From contig CAJYJH010000065.1 of assembly GCA_913775265.1 (NCBI GenBank), positions 248,001-312,000 on the forward strand: 64,000 nt of DNA, read 5' to 3'. The translations under genes and the position numbers were made by a program. The DNA is from an uncultured Mucilaginibacter sp. (GTDB taxonomy: Bacteria > Bacteroidota > Bacteroidia > Sphingobacteriales > Sphingobacteriaceae). Each line of letters begins with the position of its first letter. Positions within the stretch are counted from its first letter, which is position 1. Under the pieces are notes generated by a model, which saw only the letters and a list, made by a program, of their open reading frames with translations, searched no databases and was not told where the DNA came from. Below are positions 42,623 through 50,569 of this stretch, piece after piece.

Positions 42623-43801
42623 TTGAACGAATTAAACGATAAAATTAAAGACTTCGATTTTGCAGCCGGCGAACTGCTGTTGATCAACAAGCCATACCGC
42701 TGGACAAGCTTTGACATTGTAGGCAAGGTGCGCAACGCTTTTAAACCGCTTAAACTAAAAGTTGGGCATGCGGGTACCTTAGACCCATTGGCTACTGGCT
42801 TACTGATAGTTTGCACCGGCAAGATGACTAAGCAAATCGATAGCTTTCAGGCCGAAGAAAAGGAGTACACCGGTACCATGGTATTGGGCGCAACTACGCC
42901 TTCTTACGATATGGAAACCGAGCCGGATCAGACTTATGACATTGTTCACTTGAATGAGCAGTATCTGAAAGAGGCCTGTGCGCAATTCATCGGCGAAATT
43001 CAACAATATCCACCTGCGCATTCTGCTATTAAGATTAACGGCGAACGCCTGTACGAGAAGGCGCGGCGCGGCGAAGATGTTGAATTAAGATTGCGTACTA
43101 TCACTATAACCGAGTTTGAATTAACCCGTATCGAACTCCCGGAAGTTGATTTTAGAGTAGTATGCAGTAAAGGAACTTACATTCGCTCTCTGGTTCACGA
43201 TTTTGGTAAAGCCGTAAATAGCGGCGCCTACTTGTCAAGGTTAAGGCGTACCCGCAGTGGTAACTTTAAAATACAAGATGCCTGGGAAGTGATGGAGTTA
43301 GTTAGTGTGATTAAAGGACTAAAGGAAGCCCCTCCCAAACCCTCCCCGGAAGGGAGGGCTTTTGAAGAAGATACGATTAGTGTCTTTCGTGAGACTGCTG
43401 ACCCTTTGCTGTACGAGCAACTCAAAGATTTTAGTCGCTCTAATCGGCATTATGCAAATGAGGCTGAAAATCTATTGTGGCAACTGTTAAGAAATAATAG
43501 TACCGGTTACAAAATACGCAGACAGCACGCCATAGATAGTTATATTGCTGATTTTGTATGTCTGCAAAAAGGATTGATTATTGAAGTGGACGGCGGACAT
43601 CATCACGCCAATAAAGAGGCTGATAATGAACGAACCGAAGTATTGAATCAATTAGGTTTTAAAGTGATAAGGTTTGAAAATTCTGAAGTCATACAAGCAC
43701 CACAAAAGGTATATAATATAATTGCTACCGAAATACAGAGTTTGCCAGACAGATTAAAAGTCCTCCCTACCGGGGAGGATTTAGGAGGGGCTTCTCTATG
43801 A
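42623..43801 (+). CDS. truB: tRNA pseudouridine synthase B fused to a DUF559 nuclease domain
   Basis: The 392-residue product starts at TTG. Residues 1 to about 235 are TruB, with the catalytic KVGHAGTLDPLATGLL motif, the PPAHSAIKINGERLYE segment and RTRSGNFKIQDAW. TruB makes pseudouridine 55 in tRNA. After residue 235 the frame runs through a GC-rich inverted repeat (APPKPSPEGRAF) into a DUF559 domain (NEAENLLWQLLRNN, IRRQHAIDSYIADF, LIIEVDGGHHHANKE, LGFKVIRFENSEV) and ends inside a second repeat (LPTGEDLGGAS). The nuclease part has no internal Met codon suited as a start. TGA overlaps the ribF ATG by 4 bases. TruB activity is likely; the fused nuclease may be active or decaying. Confidence 0.93.
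   Translation: MNELNDKIKDFDFAAGELLLINKPYRWTSFDIVGKVRNAFKPLKLKVGHAGTLDPLATGLLIVCTGKMTKQIDSFQAEEKEYTGTMVLGATTPSYDMETEPDQTYDIVHLNEQYLKEACAQFIGEIQQYPPAHSAIKINGERLYEKARRGEDVELRLRTITITEFELTRIELPEVDFRVVCSKGTYIRSLVHDFGKAVNSGAYLSRLRRTRSGNFKIQDAWEVMELVSVIKGLKEAPPKPSPEGRAFEEDTISVFRETADPLLYEQLKDFSRSNRHYANEAENLLWQLLRNNSTGYKIRRQHAIDSYIADFVCLQKGLIIEVDGGHHHANKEADNERTEVLNQLGFKVIRFENSEVIQAPQKVYNIIATEIQSLPDRLKVLPTGEDLGGASL
43325..43362. repeat. Left 38-base inverted repeat of the truB-DUF559 element
   Basis: GAAGCCCCTCCCAAACCCTC opens the arm. It matches the reverse complement of 43757-43794 at 34 of 38 positions (mismatches at 12, 16, 26, 34) and holds an internal CCCTCCC/GGGAGGG hairpin. Confidence 0.9.
43757..43794. 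repeat. Right 38-base inverted repeat of the truB-DUF559 element
   Basis: It begins AAAGTCCTCCCTACCGGGGA and ends GGAGGGGCTTC. It is the inverted partner of 43325-43362 (34 of 38) and ends 3 bases before the ribF start. Confidence 0.9.
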
Positions 43802-44727
43802 AAATCTATAACCACATTAACGATTTTCAACGACTCAATAATGCCGTAGTTACCATCGGTACCTTTGATGGTGTACATCAGGGGCACCGGCAAATAATTG
43901 CCCGCCTTAAAGAACTCGCCCGGCAAACCGGTGGCGAAACGGTAATCCTGACATTTTTTCCGCATCCGCGGATGATCATTCATCCCGAAGACCAGGATTT
44001 AAAACTGATTACTACCATACACGAACGCGCCGCGTTGCTGGAGCAGTTAGGGGTAGATCATTTAATTATCACACCTTTTTCGCGCGATTTTTCAAATCAA
44101 TTAGCCGAAGCCTATATCAAAGATGTTTTAGTAAATAAGATAGGTACACGCAAAATCATCATCGGGTACGATCATCGCTTCGGTAAAGACCGTCAGGGCG
44201 GATTGTCTGATTTGCAACAGGCCGCACCGGTTTATGGTTTCGAAGTAATTGAGATACCTGAGCAGGATATTGACCACGTCACTGTAAGTTCGACCCGCAT
44301 ACGCGAAGCTTTGCTTAAGGCCGACATTGAGCAAGCCAATAATTTTTTGGGCTATCCTTTTTTTATTACCGGAAAGGTGATACGCGGCAACCAGATTGGT
44401 AGGCAAATTGGTTACCCAACCGCTAATTTACTGGTAGAAGAAAACTATAAGCTAATACCGGCCGATGGGATTTTTGCTGTTACAGTGCAGCTCAATGACG
44501 AAATTTTTCAAGGTATGGCCTATATCGGTCACCGGCCAACCATCAATGGCATGACGCGCAATATCGAGGTAAATATTTTTGATTTTAACCGCGATATATA
44601 CAACCAAACCCTGCAAATGAATTTTATTCATTTTGTGCGGCACGATGTTAAGTTTTCATCTTTAGATGGATTGAAAGACCAACTGGCGCAAGACAGGCTG
44701 GATGTCCTGGCGCTTTTAAATGGCTAA
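43798..44727 (+). CDS. ribF: Bifunctional riboflavin kinase / FAD synthetase
   Basis: The 309-residue enzyme has an N-terminal nucleotidyltransferase with TIGTFDGVHQGHRQI and VSSTRIREAL, and a C-terminal riboflavin kinase with GKVIRGNQIGRQIGYPTANL and HFVRHDVKF. It converts riboflavin to FMN and FAD in the cytoplasm. The ATG overlaps the TruB-DUF559 stop by 4 bases, so translation is probably coupled to the fused gene. Preservation of that overlap after the insertion is notable. Identification is firm. Confidence 0.95.
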   Translation: MKIYNHINDFQRLNNAVVTIGTFDGVHQGHRQIIARLKELARQTGGETVILTFFPHPRMIIHPEDQDLKLITTIHERAALLEQLGVDHLIITPFSRDFSNQLAEAYIKDVLVNKIGTRKIIIGYDHRFGKDRQGGLSDLQQAAPVYGFEVIEIPEQDIDHVTVSSTRIREALLKADIEQANNFLGYPFFITGKVIRGNQIGRQIGYPTANLLVEENYKLIPADGIFAVTVQLNDEIFQGMAYIGHRPTINGMTRNIEVNIFDFNRDIYNQTLQMNFIHFVRHDVKFSSLDGLKDQLAQDRLDVLALLNG

Positions 44728-44863
44728 TTTGCATAATCTTAATTGTAAAGTTATTTTAAGTTAAAAGGCAAGTTTTTGTATTCTGAAATTGTTTATAAAT
44801 TAGACTTTCGTACGCGCGTGGTTTTATGGACAATTCATTCATGCCGGCGAACAGCAAACAGCA

Positions 44864-45898
44864 ATGAAACTTAACCTCGACAAACAAGAAAGTGAATTTT
44901 TAAACCGTGTAATTACACACTGGGAAAAAGAAAATCTGCTTTCGGGAGAGCAAGCGCAAACTTTGCGCAATTCGGCCGAGGTAAAAGGCTTTGATTGGAT
45001 GCGCCTGGCCAAATACTCTTTTTGGGTAGCGCTATTATGCGGCGCTATTGCTGTTGGGTCGCTCATTATCAGCGATCGGTTAATTAACTGGATAAAAAGC
45101 CTGTATTATACACCCGATATTGTGATTAGTGTAGGAGCAGGCCTGTTAGCCGCAGGGGCGTTTTATTTGGGCCGGTATCGGCAAAAAAGATATCCCGAAC
45201 GTGTGTTCAGTAACGAAGCTACTACCTTTATCGGTATCTTATTTACGGCTTGTTGCATTGCCTACTTTGGTAAAGCATTTGATAATGGCTCAGGACATTA
45301 CTCACTATTATTCTTATTATCCGTCTTCGTGTATGGGTTTTTAGGGTGGAAGCTCAATTCCCGCCTAATCTGGTTGTTTGCGCTGGTGTCACTCGGGAGC
45401 TGGTTTGGTACCGAAACCGGTTATCAAACCAAATGGAGCTATTACTTTTTGGGCATGAACTACCCCTTGCGCTTTGTGCTTTTTGGCATGGTGCTTTTAG
45501 CAGGCTGTTATATTTTAAAGGGTAGAAAATGGATTGCACCCTTTTGGGAGCTTACTTACGTAGTGGGGCTACTTTATCTTTTTATCTCCCTATGGCTGAT
45601 GAGTATTTTTGGTAATTATGGGCAATTAGAAGACTGGCTGCAGGTTAAACAAATCAGCTTATATTATTGGGGGGTAATTGCCATGGCTCTGGCAGCAGGC
45701 TTTACGTTTTATGGGCTCAAAACCAAGGACGCCATTGCCCGCGAATTTGGAATTACTTTCGTACTCATCTTTATCTACACTAAATACTTTGAGTATTTGT
45801 GGAATCATATTCCGTACACACTTTTCTTTGCCATACTGGCAGCTTCATTCTGGTTAATCGGACGTCGGGCCGAACGAATCTGGAACTTGAATACCTAA
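44864..45898 (+). CDS. DUF2157-like polytopic membrane protein
   Basis: The 344-residue protein has a soluble N-terminus (residues 1-45, KQESEFLNRVITHWEKENLL) followed by about ten membrane helices, a layout like the DUF2157 family. It contains many Trp, Tyr and Phe in helices (GYFLGMNYPLRFVLFGMVL region) and a few charged residues near the first helix. The function of the family is not established. The gene is alone, with 136 bases before it and 111 after. A transporter or a sensor is possible; sequence does not tell. Confidence 0.75.
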   Translation: MKLNLDKQESEFLNRVITHWEKENLLSGEQAQTLRNSAEVKGFDWMRLAKYSFWVALLCGAIAVGSLIISDRLINWIKSLYYTPDIVISVGAGLLAAGAFYLGRYRQKRYPERVFSNEATTFIGILFTACCIAYFGKAFDNGSGHYSLLFLLSVFVYGFLGWKLNSRLIWLFALVSLGSWFGTETGYQTKWSYYFLGMNYPLRFVLFGMVLLAGCYILKGRKWIAPFWELTYVVGLLYLFISLWLMSIFGNYGQLEDWLQVKQISLYYWGVIAMALAAGFTFYGLKTKDAIAREFGITFVLIFIYTKYFEYLWNHIPYTLFFAILAASFWLIGRRAERIWNLNT

Positions 45899-46009
45899 AT
45901 TACGGCATAGTTTATGCTCCTTAAAACTATATAGAGTACATGATGTTGCTCTTATTATTACAGGAATTTGATTTTTGAAATTGTATTTTTGTAGCGTAAA
46001 TAGTTTATT

Positions 46010-46330
46010 GTGAAAGCCGTTATCTTTAAATATCTCGTTACTATTTGTTTGCTGCTGAGCATCTCAGAGAGTAATAGTATTAATGTAATCAGCGGTTTTT
46101 TTGCTCAAACCAGCCAGAGTAAACAAAAGGATAATGGTTGTGCCGAAACTCCGGCTAATCAGGCAGAGATGATCAAAGCCGAGTCGGTGAAGGATTATTT
46201 GCATCAAACTTTTGCGTTTTACTTTCATTCACCGGTATTTACTTTACCCGCAAAGCATTATGTTCTGCCGGATTTAGGCATGCGGTTGTCTTTTTACCCC
46301 GATGTACTTACGCCACCCCCTAATTGCTAA
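46010..46330 (+). CDS. Small secreted protein ending in PPPNC, unknown
   Basis: This 106-residue protein starts with GTG and an N-terminal hydrophobic segment (FKYLVTICLLLSISESNSI), then a short charged middle and an aromatic-rich C-terminus (TFAFYFHSPVFTLPAKHYVL) ending TPPPNC. A TATTTTTG -7 element lies 18 bases upstream (45984-45991). I do not recognise a family, although short exported proteins with a proline-rich C-terminus of this type occur in Sphingobacteriaceae. It may be a cell-surface or periplasmic peptide; no partner is obvious apart from the next small gene. Confidence 0.55.
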   Translation: MKAVIFKYLVTICLLLSISESNSINVISGFFAQTSQSKQKDNGCAETPANQAEMIKAESVKDYLHQTFAFYFHSPVFTLPAKHYVLPDLGMRLSFYPDVLTPPPNC

Positions 46331-46411
46331 GTATAACTAAGCCTGTTACTTTCTAATTCATTTTAGGGTGATGAACGCCCTATTCATTCTATTTATATAA
46401 ATTTTTTTATC

Positions 46412-46870
46412 ATGAAAACTCCCAATTATATAGCCATGCTTTTTGCATTGGTGTTATTTAGTGTTGGCGCTAAAGCTCAAACCACTGTATCAGAAAAAGA
46501 ACTAAAAACTAATGTTACACCTTTAACTAGTTCGTTGAGTTACGTTAACCGCTTGCAGCCTATATCTTTCCAGTACAATACACAAATGGCCAAAGGTGTT
46601 AAGTTACCGGGCGGCACTCAATATGGTTTTAACACCGCAAATATGCAATCGGTATTGCCAGCTGTAGTCAGGACTGAAAGCGTGATGTACCCTGCCGGTA
46701 AAAACCAGTATCGTTCGGTTGATGTGACTAAAGTTGATATGCAAAGCTTAGTACCGGTATTGTTAGGTGCTATTCAAGAACAGCAACAACAAATTGAAAT
46801 GTTAAAAGCCGAAGTACAGTCGCTTAAACAAAGCCGTGGTGCAAACACTTCAGCCGCTTTGCGTCAGTAA
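46412..46870 (+). CDS. Secreted protein with a stand-alone S74/endosialidase chaperone-like domain
   Basis: After a signal peptide (IAMLFALVLFSVGAKAQ) the 152-residue protein shows VSEKELKTNVTPL, a close parallel to the SDxRLK start of the intramolecular chaperone (Peptidase_S74) domain, then FNTANMQSVLPAVV and VDMQSLVPVLLGAIQEQQQQ, and a C-terminal coiled coil. In phage tail fibres and bacterial adhesins this domain ends a long chain, trimerises and cleaves itself off at the Ser. Here the Ser and Lys (S-E-K-E-L-K) are kept but there is no preceding fibre. It may be a free trimerisation domain or the remnant of an adhesin. A terminator follows. Confidence 0.75.
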   Translation: MKTPNYIAMLFALVLFSVGAKAQTTVSEKELKTNVTPLTSSLSYVNRLQPISFQYNTQMAKGVKLPGGTQYGFNTANMQSVLPAVVRTESVMYPAGKNQYRSVDVTKVDMQSLVPVLLGAIQEQQQQIEMLKAEVQSLKQSRGANTSAALRQ

Positions 46871-46893
46871 GCTGCAAATAAATCATAACCATG

Positions 46894-46921
46894 AAAGCCT
46901 TGCCCATCCGGCAGGGCTTTT
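46894..46921 (+). terminator. Terminator after the S74-like gene
   Basis: AAAGCCTTGCC (46894-46904) pairs with GGCAGGGCTTT (46910-46920) with one G-T and ends TTCTTATTTT. Confidence 0.8.
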
Positions 46922-46949
46922 CTTATTTTAGTGTAATTAAAATTCAACA

Positions 46950-47408
46950 ATGAGAAAATACGCGTTATTAATAATGTTGGCGTCATGCATTTCAACTGCT
47001 TTCGCTCAAACTAATGAGCAGGAGGCTGTTAAAAAAGTAGTTAATAACTTGTTTACAGCCATGCGCACGAGTGATACAACGCTGCTTAAATCAGTATTTG
47101 CGCCAGAGATGATTTTGCAAAGCGTGGTAAGCAAACGCGACGGCAGCGTAGGGTTGGTTACCGAGAAAGCGGCTGTATTTATAAAATCAATAGGTACGCC
47201 GCATAAAGAAGTATACGATGAACGTATCGTAATCACTGACGTGAAAGTAGACGGACCTTTGGCCAGCGTTTGGGCACCTTATAAATTCTATGTAGGCAGT
47301 ACATTCAGCCATTGCGGTGTTAATGTTTTCCAACTAATGAAAACTGCAGATGGCTGGAAAGTTATTTACATTGTTGATACCCGCCGCAAAGACAATTGCG
47401 TAGAGTAA
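46950..47408 (+). CDS. Secreted NTF2-like (SnoaL/lumazine-binding-like) protein
   Basis: The 152-residue protein has a signal peptide ending STAFAQ and a single NTF2-like cone fold (EQEAVKKVVNNLFTAMRTSD, VKVDGPLASVWAPYKFYV, FQLMKTADGWKVIYIVDTRR). The latter motif is typical of the DUF4440 and Lumazine_bd_2 groups, which often bind small ligands or act as isomerases or unknown stress proteins. A substrate cannot be named. It is convergent with the CocE hydrolase gene across a strong hairpin. Two cysteines late in the chain (HCGVN, DNCVE) could form a disulfide in the periplasm. Confidence 0.8.
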   Translation: MRKYALLIMLASCISTAFAQTNEQEAVKKVVNNLFTAMRTSDTTLLKSVFAPEMILQSVVSKRDGSVGLVTEKAAVFIKSIGTPHKEVYDERIVITDVKVDGPLASVWAPYKFYVGSTFSHCGVNVFQLMKTADGWKVIYIVDTRRKDNCVE

Positions 47409-47430
47409 TTTCATTTACCCCTTAAATAAG

Positions 47431-47476
47431 AAAGGTGCAATGAGTGAATACTAAGTTATTCAATCATTGCACCTTT
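47431..47476. terminator. Bidirectional terminator between NTF2-like and CocE genes
   Basis: AAAGGTGCAATGAGTGAATA (47431-47450) pairs with 47457-47476 with a single mismatch and a 6-base loop, giving T-rich ends on both strands. Confidence 0.88.
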
Positions 47477-47497
47477 TATGTTGACAATTCTTAATTA

Positions 47498-49366
47498 CTA
47501 TTTTAGCACTTCTACATCCACATAACTGTCGTTATATACCGTGTGGGTAGCCTTGATATAGTCGGCCTCGGTTGCTTTGTAGGGGTTAGGTACAAACTTT
47601 TGTGGGTTGCGGGCAAACAACGGGAAAGCTGTACTTTGCACCTGTACCATAATACGATGTCCTTTTTTAAAGGTGTGCAGCACGTCTTGCAATTTTACAT
47701 CTACATTGGCTTTTTGGTTAGGCACAAAGGCTTCGGGTTTTTCAAAGCTGTTGCGGAAACGGCCCGGCATAATTTCAGAGCGTACCATTTGCTGGTAATT
47801 GCTCAATATGATATTTTTATTAGGTAAATATGGATGGTTGGGTTCATCGGGCGGGTACACGTCAATCAGTTTAACTATCCAGTCGGCATCGGTGCCGGTG
47901 GTAGCCACCTTAAGATGTGCCATAATCTCGCCGCCTAAGGTTACATCGTTTTGTAAAACGTCGGTCTGGAATACCAGCACATCCGGGCGGCGACCGGCAA
48001 AACGCTGATCTTCGCTCATATAATTATGAGGGGTAAAGCCCATGGTCGTAGTGTTATCCTCTGTATAGGGTACCGGTTTTAGCGGATCGCTGATAAACGA
48101 TGTTGATGCTGCGCTGGCAGGTTGACTCATGGGCAATGTACCATCGGCACTCAAAAATAGTTTTTGATGTGTTGCGGTAGCTACCGGCCACTGGCTAAAA
48201 GTTTCCCACTCTTTTTTGCCTGTATTATACATGTATGCTTTAGGCAGACCGGTATTTTTGTCGCCTTTGCCTTTCAGGAAATGATTGAAAAACTTAGCCT
48301 CGATGCTTTTTTGATAAAAAGTGGCAATGCTGTCACCAAAGTATACATTACTGTGTAGGGTATGCCCAGTCTCGCGCGACCAGCGCCCGTGACCGAATGG
48401 ACCCATTACGATGGTATTATAAGCCGACGGATCTTTTTGGTTAATAGTTTTGAAGATAGCTAACGGGCCACGTAAATCTTCGGCATCGTACCAGCCACCT
48501 ACCAGCATTACCGCAGGCATCACTTTTTTGTAGTGGCGCAGTAAGTCGCGCTTTTGCCAAAACTCATCGTAGTTGGGGTGGTTAACCGTTTCTTGCCAGT
48601 AAAAATTGTCTTTATAATATTTATCGGCGTTGGTAAGCGGGCCCATGTCCAGCAAAAACTGGTAACCATCGCGTGTGTTGGTCTTGATATTCTGGTCGGC
48701 ATACCATGCTTTTGATGTGGTGTCTTTTTTTTGCACGCCAAAAACGGGATAAGTAAAAAAGTACGATTCGAGCAAAGCTCCGTTATGATGGAAATCATCA
48801 AACCAAAAATCGGATATCGGTGCCTGTGGTGATGAGGCTTTCAACGCCGGGTGATTAGCTAAAATACCAGCCGCGGTATAAAAGCCGGGGTAGGATATAC
48901 CCCATTGGCCAACACGTCCGTTATTGTACGAAGCGTTTTTAACCAGCCAATCAACAGTATCATAAGTGTCAGAGCCTTCGTCTACATCCTTTTTACTTTT
49001 TTTATTATCAATCACCGGCGTCATGTTGGTCCAGGTGCCTTCACTTTTCCAGCGGCCGCGCACATCCTGGTACACCACAATGTAGCCTTCTTTCATCATC
49101 AATTCGGACGGGCCTAAGCGAGCCGGATATTTATCGGCGCCGTACGGGGCTACGCTGTAGCAGGTACGCTGCATAATAATAGGATACATTTTTTGTGCAG
49201 AGGCATCTTTAGGAGTGTAGATGGAAGTGAAGAGTTTTACACCATCGCGCATGGTGATGTACACATCTTTTTTAGTGTAATGCTCTTTGGCGTAGTCGCT
49301 TTGCTGGGCAAAAGCAAAAGTATTTGCCATAGCCAAAGCCAGTAAAAAGCAGGCAAGTTTTTTCAT
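47498..49366 (-). CDS. CocE/NonD family hydrolase (X-Pro dipeptidyl-peptidase S15 type)
   Basis: The 622-residue enzyme has a signal peptide (FLLALAMANTFAFAQ), an alpha/beta-hydrolase domain with GRVGQWGISYPGFYT (nucleophile elbow GxSxxG), an Asp and a His later (GPFGHGRW region), and a C-terminal jelly-roll domain (FRNSFEKPEAFVPNQ) as in S15 peptidases and glutaryl-7-ACA acylases. Such proteins hydrolyse acyl or amide bonds on small substrates, including cocaine esters and beta-lactam side chains; natural substrates are mostly unknown. It is a single transcription unit pointing at the NTF2-like gene. Confidence 0.92.
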   Translation of the reverse strand: MKKLACFLLALAMANTFAFAQQSDYAKEHYTKKDVYITMRDGVKLFTSIYTPKDASAQKMYPIIMQRTCYSVAPYGADKYPARLGPSELMMKEGYIVVYQDVRGRWKSEGTWTNMTPVIDNKKSKKDVDEGSDTYDTVDWLVKNASYNNGRVGQWGISYPGFYTAAGILANHPALKASSPQAPISDFWFDDFHHNGALLESYFFTYPVFGVQKKDTTSKAWYADQNIKTNTRDGYQFLLDMGPLTNADKYYKDNFYWQETVNHPNYDEFWQKRDLLRHYKKVMPAVMLVGGWYDAEDLRGPLAIFKTINQKDPSAYNTIVMGPFGHGRWSRETGHTLHSNVYFGDSIATFYQKSIEAKFFNHFLKGKGDKNTGLPKAYMYNTGKKEWETFSQWPVATATHQKLFLSADGTLPMSQPASAASTSFISDPLKPVPYTEDNTTTMGFTPHNYMSEDQRFAGRRPDVLVFQTDVLQNDVTLGGEIMAHLKVATTGTDADWIVKLIDVYPPDEPNHPYLPNKNIILSNYQQMVRSEIMPGRFRNSFEKPEAFVPNQKANVDVKLQDVLHTFKKGHRIMVQVQSTAFPLFARNPQKFVPNPYKATEADYIKATHTVYNDSYVDVEVLK

Positions 49367-49502
49367 GAAATGCAGTTAATAGTTTCGAAGCGTAATTTAC
49401 AAAGCAATAACGGTTTATAAAAAGTTCAATTGCTTTATTCCAAAGAAGCAGTAGCGCGTTGTCAAGACAAAACAAACGGCAATAATAGAATGTACCTTTA
49501 AT

Positions 49503-50174
49503 ATGTGTGCACGTTTCTCATTTGCTCAAGACCCGGAAAGTGTATCGAGAGATTACGGAGTTCAAACTATTGATCCATTTTTGCAGTCTTACAACACCGC
49601 ACCCGGAATGCCCTCGGCTGTAATTACGGCCGATCAGCCCAACCGCGTTCAGCAATATCATTTCGGCCTGGTACCTCATTGGGCCAAGGATATTAAAATT
49701 GGATTTAAAATGTTTAACGCCCGGTCGGAAACTTTGCTGGATGTACAAAGCTTTAAACCTTTAATGAACAAGGGCAAGCGTTGCCTGGTTTTGGCTGATG
49801 GCTTTTATGAGTGGAAGGCCGCTGGTAAAGAGAAGTTGCCTTATCGTTTTATATTGCCCGAGCGCAAGCTGTTTGCTTTTGCCGGTTTATACAGTCACTG
49901 GCTCGACCCGGCAAAAAACGAATGGTATAAAAGTTTTACTATCATCACTACCGAACCCAATGAAACGGTAAGCACGCTGCACAACCGGATGCCCGTGATT
50001 TTGAAAAAAGAGGAAGAGCAACTGTGGTTGGCGCAGGACATACCCGCCAAAGAAGTGTTATCATTACTGGATGCTTACCCAGACCAGGAAATGGATGTGT
50101 TTAGAGTAAGCAAAGAAGTAAATAAGGCAGTAAATAACTATGCTGACTTAATTCTTCCGCAAAATAGCCAATAA
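49503..50174 (+). CDS. SOS response-associated peptidase (SRAP/HMCES, YedK-like)
   Basis: The 223-residue protein begins MCARFSFAQ, so the Cys is residue 2 after Met and becomes the N-terminal nucleophile. It has the SRAP motifs FNARSET (with the catalytic Glu), CLVLADGFYEWKA and LHNRMPVIL (active-site His). SRAP proteins form a stable thiazolidine crosslink with abasic sites in single-stranded DNA and so protect replication forks. No SOS box or partner gene is seen. A weak TACCTTTA lies 4 bases upstream, so the mRNA may have almost no leader. Confidence 0.93.
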   Translation: MCARFSFAQDPESVSRDYGVQTIDPFLQSYNTAPGMPSAVITADQPNRVQQYHFGLVPHWAKDIKIGFKMFNARSETLLDVQSFKPLMNKGKRCLVLADGFYEWKAAGKEKLPYRFILPERKLFAFAGLYSHWLDPAKNEWYKSFTIITTEPNETVSTLHNRMPVILKKEEEQLWLAQDIPAKEVLSLLDAYPDQEMDVFRVSKEVNKAVNNYADLILPQNSQ

Positions 50175-50230
50175 GTAGTTCGCTAAAGGGCTGCATTTAT
50201 TTTACTACTAATAGCTATGTGGCAAAATGG

Positions 50231-50238
50231 TAAATTTG
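50231..50238 (+). promoter_or_regulatory. -7 element TAAATTTG before the small membrane gene
   Basis: TAAATTTG matches TAnnTTTG and lies 25 bases before the ATG at 50264, supporting that this small gene is real. Confidence 0.5.
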
Positions 50239-50263
50239 CATCTGCAAAATAGTTATTTAAATT

Positions 50264-50485
50264 ATGTTACTGTCTGTGCTGTTAATGAGCCAAACATCGT
50301 GGTTAACCGTTGTGGTTTGCTGCATTATTGGTGTGATGCTCTTTTTACGAATTATTAAGTTCTGGCTTAAACTCATACTGATCATCGCCCTTATATTTTT
50401 TATTGGCAGATGTTACTTCAGCAAAAAATCACCGCGTCGCTTTGCTTGTAATCAAATAGAATTACTTCGCCCGCTTGCTGCTTAA
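50264..50485 (+). CDS. Small membrane protein, unknown
   Basis: The 73-residue product has two hydrophobic helices (TVVVCCIIGVMLFLRIIKF and FWLKLILIIALIFFIG) followed by a basic tail with CYFSKKSPRRFAC. I do not recognise a family. A -7 element upstream and a strong terminator downstream suggest it is transcribed. It is convergent with ettA. Possible roles range from a toxin-like peptide to an envelope stress protein, none supported. Confidence 0.55.
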   Translation: MLLSVLLMSQTSWLTVVVCCIIGVMLFLRIIKFWLKLILIIALIFFIGRCYFSKKSPRRFACNQIELLRPLAA

Positions 50486-50508
50486 CAGCACTATTAAATA
50501 AAAAAGCA

Positions 50509-50543
50509 GATAGCTGGTAAAACAAAAACTTTTACCAGCTATC
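50509..50543. terminator. Bidirectional terminator between the small membrane gene and ettA
   Basis: GATAGCTGGTAAAA (50509-50522) pairs perfectly with TTTTACCAGCTATC (50530-50543) around CAAAAAC. Confidence 0.88.
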
Positions 50544-50569
50544 CGCCAGGTTGAAAAACTAATTAAAAT

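Larger units (their letters stand above)
43325..43794 (+). mobile_element. Putative DUF559 element inserted in the 3' end of truB
   Basis: The unit is bounded by two 38-base inverted repeats (43325-43362 and 43757-43794) and encodes one DUF559 domain of about 110 residues in the truB frame. No transposase is present. Whether it moves by itself, or is carried by homing or recombination, is not shown by the sequence. Removing it would leave a TruB of ordinary length that stops near the ribF start. Confidence 0.6.

Noticed and set aside
43325-43801. truB as a frameshifted pseudogene
   Set aside because: The frame is open from TTG 42623 to TGA 43801, and all TruB catalytic motifs are intact before the insertion.
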